Positions 56,736-64,000 of a stretch of 64,000 bases of DNA are shown here, one piece after another (position 1 is the first letter of the stretch; each line of letters starts with the position of its first letter). The position numbers were made by a program, and so were the translations under genes. The stretch comes from Erythrobacter sp. HL-111 (GTDB lineage: Bacteria > Pseudomonadota > Alphaproteobacteria > Sphingomonadales > Sphingomonadaceae), in contig NZ_LT629743.1 in the NCBI RefSeq assembly GCF_900105095.1, positions 2,356,001 through 2,420,000 on the forward strand, in the 5' to 3' direction. A model generated the notes under the pieces. That model searched no databases. It worked only from the letters and a program-made list of their open reading frames with translations, and was not told where the DNA came from.

Positions 56736-59636
56736 ATGCGTCTGGGCTGGGATGAAATCGCGCGCCGCGCCAAGGCTTTCAGCGAAGACTGGGCCGAAGC
56801 ACATTACGAAAAGGGCGAGACGCAAAGCTTCTACAACGATTTTTTCGACATCTTCGGGATCAAGCGCCGCCAGGTCGCCGATTACGAGCGGCGGGTGAAA
56901 CTGCTCGATAACAAGCAGGGCTTCATAGACCTGTTCTGGCCGCGAACCCTGCTGGTGGAACAGAAGAGCGCCACGCTGGACCTGAAGAAGGCGGAAACGC
57001 AGGCGCTCGATTACCTGATCGGCATCCACCCGACCGAACAGCCCCGCTTCATCCTGACCTGCGATTTCCAGAACTGGGTGCTGCGCGACCGGGACGCCGC
57101 CGGCGAACCGCTCAGGTTCAAGCTGGCCGACCTGCACAAGCACGTGCAGGCGTTCGATTTCATGCTTGGCCGCCGGGTCAGTTTCGAACGGCAGGAAGCG
57201 GTCACGATCAAGGCCGCCGAACTGATGGGCCGCCTCCATGACGGGTTGGAGGAGAACGGCTATCGCGGACACGATCTCGAACGCTTCCTTGTCCGGCTGC
57301 TATTCTGCATGTTCGCGGACGATACCGGCATATTCCAGCCCAAGGACATCTTCCTCCAGCTGATCGACAACGACACGCTTCCCGACGGCAGCAATACCGG
57401 GCGCATCGTCAACGAATTGTTCGAAGTGCTCGACACGCCGGAGGACGAACGGCAGGCGAACCTGCCCGACGAGCTGAAGCAATTTCCCTATATCAACGGC
57501 GACCTGTTCCGCGAAAACCTGCGCACGCCGGTATTCGATGCAAAGATGCGCGAAGACCTGCTCGACGCCTGCCGCCATGATTGGTCGGCGGTCAGCCCGG
57601 CCATATTCGGCAGCCTGTTTCAAAGCGTGATGGATGCCGGCGAACGCCGTGCGCGGGGTGCCCATTACACCTCGGAAGAAAACATCCTCAAGGTGATCGG
57701 CCCGCTGTTTCTCGACGACCTGCGCGAGGAGCTGGAAAAGCTGAAATCGCGCAAGACCGCAAAGGACCGGGCGCTGCTCGAATTCCAGGCGAAGCTGTCG
57801 CGGATGCGCTTTCTCGATCCGGCGTGCGGCTGCGGCAATTTCCTCGTCATAGCCTATCGCGAACTGCGGCGGCTGGAACTCGATTGTCTCAAGGCGCTCT
57901 ACGGCGATCAGCGCATCGACGCCGAATTGATGACGCGGGTGACGGTCGATCAGTTCTACGGCATCGAATACGAGGAATTCCCGGCGATGATCGCCGAGGT
58001 GGCGATGTGGATGGCGGACCATATCGCCAATAACGAGATCAACGAGGCGTTCCGGCTGAACTATGCGCGCATCCCGCTGACCGGCGGGGCGACGATCCGG
58101 CATGGCGATGCGCTGGAGGTGGACTGGAACGAGGTTCTGCCGGCGCAGGAATGCAGCTTCGTGATGGGGAACCCGCCGTTTGTGGGGTCGAAGTATCAGA
58201 GCGCCGAGCAGCGCGCGCAGGTGCGCCGCATTGCCGATCTGGGCGGTTCGGGCGGCACGCTGGATTATGTCGCGGCGTGGTTCCTGAAGGCGGGCGCGTA
58301 TCTCAATGGCACCTCTTCTCCCCTCCCCGTGGGGGAGGGGCTGGCCTCCAATACTCCCCTCCCCAACCCCTCCCCTTCAGGGGAGGGGCTTTCGCGCGGC
58401 AACCGCCGCATCCGCATCGCCTTCGTTTCGACCAATTCGATCACGCAGGGCGAGCAGGTGGCGCAGCTTTGGCCGCTCCTGTTCGACCGCTACGGGCTGG
58501 AGATCGCCTTCGCCCACCGCACCTTCAACTGGTTTTCGGAGGCGCGGGGCAAGGCGCATGTCCATGTCGTCATCATCGGCCTGACGCACCGCGATTTCGA
58601 GCGACCCGAAAAACGGCTGTTCAGCTATCCCGATATCAAGGGCGACCCGGTCGAAAGCCGCCACGGCGCGCTGACGGCCTATCTGTTCGATGCGACGCGT
58701 ATCGGCCCTCATACAATTGTTCAACCAGCCTTAAATCCATTGGATCAGGTATCAAAGATCGTGAATGGCAGCGTCGCAGCAGACGGAGGTAATCTGGTTT
58801 TTGGGAACGCTGAGAGGGCAGAGTACCTTTCGAAAGAACCCGATCTCAAAGATTGGATAAAGCCCTTCGTTGGAGGCGAAGACCTACTGAATGCGACACA
58901 AAGGCATTGCTTCTGGCTTGTCGATTGCCCTCCCTCCGTTATGCGCGGGAGCCAGGTTTTGCGCGATGCCATCAAGTCGGTAAAAGAAATGCGGCTGGCG
59001 AGCAAAAAGGCGGCGACACGGCAAAAAGCCGAATCTGCCTATCTCTTTGCCGAGCGGCGGCAACCCAAGTCTGGGCAGTATCTGGCGCTACCTAGGACTT
59101 CTTCTGAAAGGCGGGAATTTCTTCCCATCGAAGTTTTGCCGTCTGATATCATCGCCGCCAATGATTTGCAGATCATCCCAAATGCTAGTCTATTTGAATT
59201 CGCCGTTCTTACGACCACGATGCACATGGCGTGGATCAAGATTACCGCCGGGCGCCTAGAAAGCCGGTACCGATACTCCGCAAAATATACCTACAACACC
59301 TTCCCATGGCCCGAAGCGACCGAAGCGCAGCGCGGTGCAATCGAAAACCTCGCGCAAGGCGTGCTCGATGCCCGCGCCGCGCATCCCACTTCCAGCCTTG
59401 CCGATCTCTACGATCCCGACACCATGCCCGCCAATCTGCGCAAGGCGCACCGGGCGCTCGATAGCGCCGTCGACCGGCTCTACCGCAGGCGCCCCTTCGA
59501 AAGCGACCGTGACCGGGTTGAACACCTGTTCGGCCTCTACGAAGAACTGGTCAACCCGATGGCGGGCGCGGAAAAGGCCAATCGCCGCACACAGCGCCGT
59601 TCGGAACGACGCGGCGCGCGCAGGGCCGAGGCCTAG
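56736..59636 (+). CDS. MmeI-like (type IIL) restriction-methylation enzyme
   Basis: A 966-residue fused endonuclease and adenine methyltransferase. The N-terminal nuclease has D65, then after nine residues E75-Q-K77, the D-X9-EXK pattern of MmeI. A helical spacer follows to about residue 340. The methyltransferase domain has FLDPACGCGNFLVIAYREL near 359 (SAM binding) and NPPF at 479-482. The target-recognition domain is about 620-850, and C-terminal helices end the protein. A 31-residue insertion (526-556) comes from a palindromic repeat. The target-recognition part is visibly less GC-rich than its flanks. No specificity subunit or separate nuclease is needed in this class. It begins 9 bases after the P450. 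Confidence 0.88.
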   Translation: MRLGWDEIARRAKAFSEDWAEAHYEKGETQSFYNDFFDIFGIKRRQVADYERRVKLLDNKQGFIDLFWPRTLLVEQKSATLDLKKAETQALDYLIGIHPTEQPRFILTCDFQNWVLRDRDAAGEPLRFKLADLHKHVQAFDFMLGRRVSFERQEAVTIKAAELMGRLHDGLEENGYRGHDLERFLVRLLFCMFADDTGIFQPKDIFLQLIDNDTLPDGSNTGRIVNELFEVLDTPEDERQANLPDELKQFPYINGDLFRENLRTPVFDAKMREDLLDACRHDWSAVSPAIFGSLFQSVMDAGERRARGAHYTSEENILKVIGPLFLDDLREELEKLKSRKTAKDRALLEFQAKLSRMRFLDPACGCGNFLVIAYRELRRLELDCLKALYGDQRIDAELMTRVTVDQFYGIEYEEFPAMIAEVAMWMADHIANNEINEAFRLNYARIPLTGGATIRHGDALEVDWNEVLPAQECSFVMGNPPFVGSKYQSAEQRAQVRRIADLGGSGGTLDYVAAWFLKAGAYLNGTSSPLPVGEGLASNTPLPNPSPSGEGLSRGNRRIRIAFVSTNSITQGEQVAQLWPLLFDRYGLEIAFAHRTFNWFSEARGKAHVHVVIIGLTHRDFERPEKRLFSYPDIKGDPVESRHGALTAYLFDATRIGPHTIVQPALNPLDQVSKIVNGSVAADGGNLVFGNAERAEYLSKEPDLKDWIKPFVGGEDLLNATQRHCFWLVDCPPSVMRGSQVLRDAIKSVKEMRLASKKAATRQKAESAYLFAERRQPKSGQYLALPRTSSERREFLPIEVLPSDIIAANDLQIIPNASLFEFAVLTTTMHMAWIKITAGRLESRYRYSAKYTYNTFPWPEATEAQRGAIENLAQGVLDARAAHPTSSLADLYDPDTMPANLRKAHRALDSAVDRLYRRRPFESDRDRVEHLFGLYEELVNPMAGAEKANRRTQRRSERRGARRAEA
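58320..58388 (+). repeat. Palindromic repeat pair inserted in frame in the MmeI-like gene
   Basis: Two hairpins with the same arms: CCCCTCCCC/GGGGAGGGG at 58320-58328/58332-58340 (loop GTG) and at 58367-58375/58380-58388 (loop TTCA). A third CCCCTCCCC arm lies between. In frame it adds SPLPVGEGL and TPLPNPSPSGEGL, typical of proteobacterial intergenic palindromic elements. It keeps the reading frame open. Confidence 0.85.
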
Positions 59637-59684
59637 AGCGGCGGGCCGCGGCGCGCGCCCTTTGACCCTCGGCCGGGCAGGCCC

Positions 59685-60566
59685 CTATCCCAGCAGGCGG
59701 CGCGCGATTTCGCGCACTTCGGCGCCCATGTCCTCGCGCGCCATCGCCAGCGCGAGCGTCGCCTCGACGAAGCCGAGCTTGCTCCCGCAATCATAGCGAT
59801 TGCCCGCGAAGGTGACCGCGTGGAACGGCTGGGTGCCGATCATCTTCGCCATCGCGTCGGTCAGCTGGATTTCCCCGCCCGCGCCCTTTTCCTGCGTTTC
59901 GAGGGTCCGCATCACCTCTGGCTGGAGGATATAGCGGCCCGAGACGATCTTGTTCGACGGGGCCTTGTCCACCGGCGGCTTCTCGACCAGCCCCTTCACC
60001 TCGGTCAGCGCGCCGTCGCTCGCGCCCGGATCGATCACGCCGTAGCTCGACACGCTTTCCCGCGGCACTTCAAGCACGCTGATGAGGTTGCCGCCGACCT
60101 TTTCGTAGGCCTCGACCATCTGCTTCATGCAGCCGGTCCCGCCCTTTTCGGCGATCATCAGTTCGTCCGGCAGGAAGATCGCGAAGGGTTCCTCGCCCAC
60201 GATCGCGCGGGCGCACCAGATCGCGTGGCCGAGCCCCATCGGGACCTGCTGGCGCACGGTGATGATGTCGCCCGGCACGGCGCGGGTCGGTTCGAGCACG
60301 CCGAGGTCCTTGCCGCGTTCCTTCATCGTGGTTTCGAGTTCGAAGGCGATGTCGAAATGCTCGATGATGGCGGTCTTGCCGCGCCCGGTGACGAAGATCA
60401 TCTGTTCGATCCCCGCCTCGCGCGCCTCGTCCACCGCGTACTGGATCAGCGGCCGGTCGACGATCGGCAGCAGTTCCTTGGGCACGGCCTTGGTCGCGGG
60501 CAGGAAGCGGGTGCCGAGCCCGGCGACCGGGAAGACGGCTTTCTTGATCGGCTTGTGGGAGGTCAT
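59685..60566 (-). CDS. galU: UTP-glucose-1-phosphate uridylyltransferase
   Basis: GalU makes UDP-glucose for polysaccharide and lipid glycosylation. The 293-residue protein opens with [20 protein letters not shown], the nucleotidyltransferase signature, and has [31 protein letters not shown] and [15 protein letters not shown]. The ATG at 60566 follows GAGAGA. It is divergent from murA, with 151 bases between, and converges with the MmeI-like gene. UDP-glucose may also feed the GT-C cluster at 22-26 kb. Confidence 0.95.
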   Translation of the reverse strand: MTSHKPIKKAVFPVAGLGTRFLPATKAVPKELLPIVDRPLIQYAVDEAREAGIEQMIFVTGRGKTAIIEHFDIAFELETTMKERGKDLGVLEPTRAVPGDIITVRQQVPMGLGHAIWCARAIVGEEPFAIFLPDELMIAEKGGTGCMKQMVEAYEKVGGNLISVLEVPRESVSSYGVIDPGASDGALTEVKGLVEKPPVDKAPSNKIVSGRYILQPEVMRTLETQEKGAGGEIQLTDAMAKMIGTQPFHAVTFAGNRYDCGSKLGFVEATLALAMAREDMGAEVREIARRLLG

Positions 60567-60717
60567 CGGTCTCTCGCTGGTTGAGGCAGACTGCACGTGC
60601 GATGGGCGACGCGAAGCGTGTTGGCCTTCACGTGGATCAAGGTCAACGGCGCAATCGCGCGGCGCGCGGCCCGCCCTCGCGGTTGCGCTGGAGGCGGGAT
60701 CGGCTAAATGCTCCGCC

Positions 60718-61998
<1,281 letters not shown>

Positions 61999-62065
61999 GC
62001 GGGAACGAACGACCGGGCTGGCGCGCTGATCCAGAAAGACAGGGAACGCACCAGGAGGACTTACC

Positions 62066-62290
62066 ATGCTCGTCAGGCTCGCCGCTCTCGCCGGTCTCGG
62101 ATATGCCGGATACACGCTCTTCGCGAAGGACCGCGCGAAGAGGCACCGCGCCGCCTATGCCGAGGGCGAACCCGACGGCCCGTTCCGCAATGCCGGGGCC
62201 GACGCGACACGGTCGAAGGCCGCCATGTCGAAGCAGGACGAGGCGCTCGACGAAACCTACCCGGCGAGCGACGCGACCGCGAAATACTAG
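62066..62290 (+). CDS. Small hypothetical protein with N-terminal hydrophobic segment
   Basis: A 74-residue protein beginning MLVRLAALAGLGYAGYTLFA, a membrane anchor or signal, followed by a basic turn (KDRAKRHRAAYAE) and a polar tail ending in DEALDETYPASDATAKY. The DExLDETYPASDxxA tail recurs in small proteobacterial proteins of unknown role. AGGAGG lies just upstream of the ATG. Its stop TAG and the stop of the opposite-strand RHH gene share the same CTAG. Confidence 0.7.
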   Translation: MLVRLAALAGLGYAGYTLFAKDRAKRHRAAYAEGEPDGPFRNAGADATRSKAAMSKQDEALDETYPASDATAKY

Positions 62291-62541
62291 TCCGGTCGGC
62301 TGACCAGCCACACCCGGATCGCGCTGGCAAGGCCGGGCGGGGTGGCGGCACGGATGCGTTCGGCGTCGATCCGGGCGACGAGCGTGCTGATCGCGAGCCC
62401 CTCCGCCTCGGCCGCCGCGCGGAGCATGTCCCAGAACACGGGTTCGAGGCTGATCGAGGTCTTGTGCCCGTGGATCGCGATCGAGCGCTTGACCGGCGGA
62501 TGATAGGGAATCGGGCTCACCGCCGGGTTGATAGAGTTCAT
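62287..62541 (-). CDS. Ribbon-helix-helix domain protein
   Basis: An 84-residue protein. KRSIAIHGHKTSISLEPVFWDM (residues 18-39), followed by LRAAAEAEGLAISTLVARID, is the RHH_4-type ribbon-helix-helix pattern seen in many small alphaproteobacterial proteins. It could bind DNA as a dimer. The target is unknown, and it is not next to a toxin gene, so an antitoxin role is unsupported. It ends on the same CTAG as the converging small gene. Confidence 0.78.
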   Translation of the reverse strand: MNSINPAVSPIPYHPPVKRSIAIHGHKTSISLEPVFWDMLRAAAEAEGLAISTLVARIDAERIRAATPPGLASAIRVWLVSRPD

Positions 62542-62690
62542 CCGGGGTCGATCAAGCCGGAGCGTGCAAGCCCAAGCGTGCGGCCCGGGAAACGCGCGGG
62601 GGGCGATCCTCCGCCGATTTCGCTTTCCCAAGGCGCGGCGAGCGCCTTTTCGGACCCCCTTTCCAACACCGCGGGCCGGGACCGCGGGCC

Positions 62691-63338
62691 TCAGGCGGCG
62701 CGGATCGTCCGGTCGCTCTCGCCCGGCGCGGCGAAGGGTTGCAGCGCCAGCGCCAGCGCGGCGAGGTCGGGCATGGCCATGGGCTCGACGAAGCGCAGGC
62801 CAACGGACGCCTCCTCGGCCCAGCGCACTTCGGCAAGCCGCGGCTCTCCCCCGGCAATGGCGAGGCTGACGAGGCGGCCCGCATCGAACCGCGCGCAGGA
62901 CCGCTGCGCCCCCTCGATCTCGATGCGCGCGCCTTCGGCGGAAAGATCGGCCAGCCGCGCCGAAACCATCACCCGCCCGTCGACGACGCGCGCCCCGGCG
63001 TCGATCGAAAGGCGCAGCGGGCGGTGGCCGAATTCGGCATCCCCGGCGATGAAGTCCTCCTCCGCCACCGGCACGGCGAAACGGTAGCCCGCGCGGCCCG
63101 CACCGCTCCACACGCGTTCGATCGGGAAGGTGTGGCCATTCGACAATTGCAGGATCACGCGCTCGGCGGGGGGCACTTCGTGCCAGAAGGCGAGCTCCGC
63201 GCCGGTCAGCGACACGTCGCGCAGGATGCAGGGATATTCGCCGGTCTCGCAGACGAGCTTGGCGATCCTGAGCACGAGCCGGCCGCGCGGTGCGGCGCGG
63301 CGGTCCCCGCGGGCTTCCTGGCTCCGGTTCACTTTCAT
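62691..63338 (-). CDS. Tandem PilZ-domain protein
   Basis: A 215-residue protein related to the tandem-PilZ protein at 21.1-21.8 kb. The first domain has RRAAPR (13-18) and DVSLTG (41-46); the second has HRPLR (105-109) and DLSAEG (131-136). The shared segment IAKLVCETGEYPCILRDVS matches RAAKLVCAKGEFVCVIRDVS in the other protein. It is likely a cyclic di-GMP-binding adaptor without an output domain. It starts about 225 bases from phaB on the same strand. Confidence 0.85.
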   Translation of the reverse strand: MKVNRSQEARGDRRAAPRGRLVLRIAKLVCETGEYPCILRDVSLTGAELAFWHEVPPAERVILQLSNGHTFPIERVWSGAGRAGYRFAVPVAEEDFIAGDAEFGHRPLRLSIDAGARVVDGRVMVSARLADLSAEGARIEIEGAQRSCARFDAGRLVSLAIAGGEPRLAEVRWAEEASVGLRFVEPMAMPDLAALALALQPFAAPGESDRTIRAA

Positions 63339-63435
63339 CGCGCGCGCTGCCCCCTTGGCTGCCTGCCTGCCTTGCTGCGACGAAAGGTAAGCGCGCGTAG
63401 TTAACGAATCGCGAAGAAGGCCCGGCGAAACGGGC

Positions 63436-63567
63436 TTATCCGTGCCTTCCCCCGGTTAACGCGGCTTCCGCCTCGATCTCATCGATCTCGACCGGCATTT
63501 CGGGCGCACGGCGTTCGCGCACGCCGGGCAGGGTGCGGGCGACCGGCACAGCGGCGGCGGCCGTCAA
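63436..63567 (-). CDS. Possible small protein overlapping the phaB stop
   Basis: A 43-residue frame opens with TTG overlapping the phaB TGA and ends in an acidic tail (EMPVEIDEIEAEAALTGGRHG). The overlap and acidic composition make coupling conceivable. No family is recognised, and the TTG start is weak evidence. Confidence 0.25.
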   Translation of the reverse strand: MTAAAAVPVARTLPGVRERRAPEMPVEIDEIEAEAALTGGRHG

Positions 63568-64000
63568 TACATGTGCTGGCCGCCATTGATGCTCATGGTC
63601 GACCCGGTGACGAAACCCGCCTCCTCGCTGACGAGGAAGCTCACCCCGCGCGCGATCTCGCTCGCCTGGCCGAGCCGTCCGACCGGGATCCTGGCGACGA
63701 TCTTTTCCAGCACCGCGTCGGGCACGGCGGCGACCATGTCGGTGTCGATATAGCCCGGCGCGATCGCGTTGCAGGTGACGCCGGACTTCGCGCCTTCCTG
63801 CGCCAGCGCCTTGGTGAAGCCGTGGATGCCCGATTTGGCGGCGGCGTAGTTGACCTGGCCGTATTGCCCGGCCTGCCCGTTGATCGAACCGATGTTGACG
63901 ATCCGGCCCCAGCCGCGGGTCCGCATCCCGGGAAAGCAGGCCTTGGCCATGTTGAAGCACCCGCCGAGGTTGATCCGCATCACCTCGTTCCAGTCGTCGA
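63564..64000 (-). CDS. phaB: Acetoacetyl-CoA reductase, C-terminal part (N-terminus beyond window)
   Basis: An SDR-family NADPH-dependent reductase that makes (R)-3-hydroxybutyryl-CoA for polyhydroxyalkanoate. The visible part holds DDWNEVMRINLGGCFNMAKA, then GRIVNIGSINGQAGQYGQVN and the catalytic YAAAK (Tyr and Lys), plus NAIAPGYIDTDM and the C-terminal VTGSTMSINGGQHMY. The last residues (NGGQHMY) are characteristic of PhaB as opposed to FabG. The gene runs off the right edge. The polymer synthase is not in view. Confidence 0.92.
   Translation of the reverse strand, partial: DDWNEVMRINLGGCFNMAKACFPGMRTRGWGRIVNIGSINGQAGQYGQVNYAAAKSGIHGFTKALAQEGAKSGVTCNAIAPGYIDTDMVAAVPDAVLEKIVARIPVGRLGQASEIARGVSFLVSEEAGFVTGSTMSINGGQHMY

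Noticed and set aside
62287..62541. RHH protein as an antitoxin
   Set aside because: The adjoining small gene is on the opposite strand, converging and of membrane-anchor type, so the usual toxin-antitoxin arrangement is missing.

Overview
This is a GC-rich, gene-dense chromosomal segment of an alphaproteobacterium, most likely Sphingomonadales and probably the Erythrobacteraceae (Erythrobacter-like). The assignment is an inference. It rests on very high third-position GC, the rpe/heparinase/purH order, the 1583-residue NAD-specific glutamate dehydrogenase, the CYP153-like P450, the acetoacetyl-CoA reductase and the small RHH and PilZ proteins. Most of the window is ordinary core genome; the accessory pieces are one insertion sequence, one restriction-modification enzyme and a few uncharacterised clusters.

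Layout. 1-7.4 kb: the end of rpe, a heparinase II/III protein, purH, an exported MsrA, a Zur-like Fur regulator and dxs. 7.5-10.6 kb: a flavodoxin-fold gene split by an IS21-family element (istA/istB) whose ends and target duplication can be placed to the base. 10.7-15.2 kb: a crotonase-fold enzyme, NnrU, a peptide transporter, a GntR regulator, ihfB and tRNA-Leu(UAA). 15.5-18.7 kb: a translationally coupled trio made of an N-formylglutamate amidohydrolase-like protein, a DUF1704/QEGLA metallopeptidase and a glutathione-synthetase-like ATP-grasp ligase. This trio is my best candidate for an undescribed system. 18.8-20.6 kb: a convergent envelope-stress cluster (DUF2382, PRC-barrel+DUF2382, OmpA-like). 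21-25.9 kb: a tandem-PilZ protein, then a UDP-galactopyranose-mutase-like flavoprotein, GtrA and a GT-C-like membrane protein.

25.9-41.9 kb: an exported MsrB, a CYP153-like P450 with a palindromic operator, an ABC-2 exporter, queG, a ferredoxin-reductase-type flavoprotein, NAD-glutamate dehydrogenase, a three-gene group (alpha/beta hydrolase, TPR, luciferase-like) and an exported PhoD phosphatase. 41.9-53.6 kb: an XRE regulator remnant, thrS with a DUF305 lipoprotein and a frameshifted TauE/SafE transporter, agmatine deiminase, an M28 peptidase, glnE, a Bcp peroxiredoxin, a DUF455 protein and an M23 endopeptidase ending at a clear intrinsic terminator. 53.8-64 kb: an acyl-CoA synthetase coupled to a second P450, an MmeI-like restriction-methylation enzyme carrying an in-frame palindromic repeat, galU, murA, small proteins, a second tandem-PilZ protein and the 3' part of phaB.

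Functional themes are hydrophobic-substrate oxidation (two P450s, flavin reductase, acyl-CoA synthetase, crotonase, PhaB), nitrogen control (GDH, GlnE, agmatine deiminase), methionine and peroxide repair outside or inside the cytoplasm (MsrA, MsrB, Bcp), and envelope construction (MurA, GalU, M23 peptidase, GT-C cluster). Gene calls come from reading the sequence; no database search was run.
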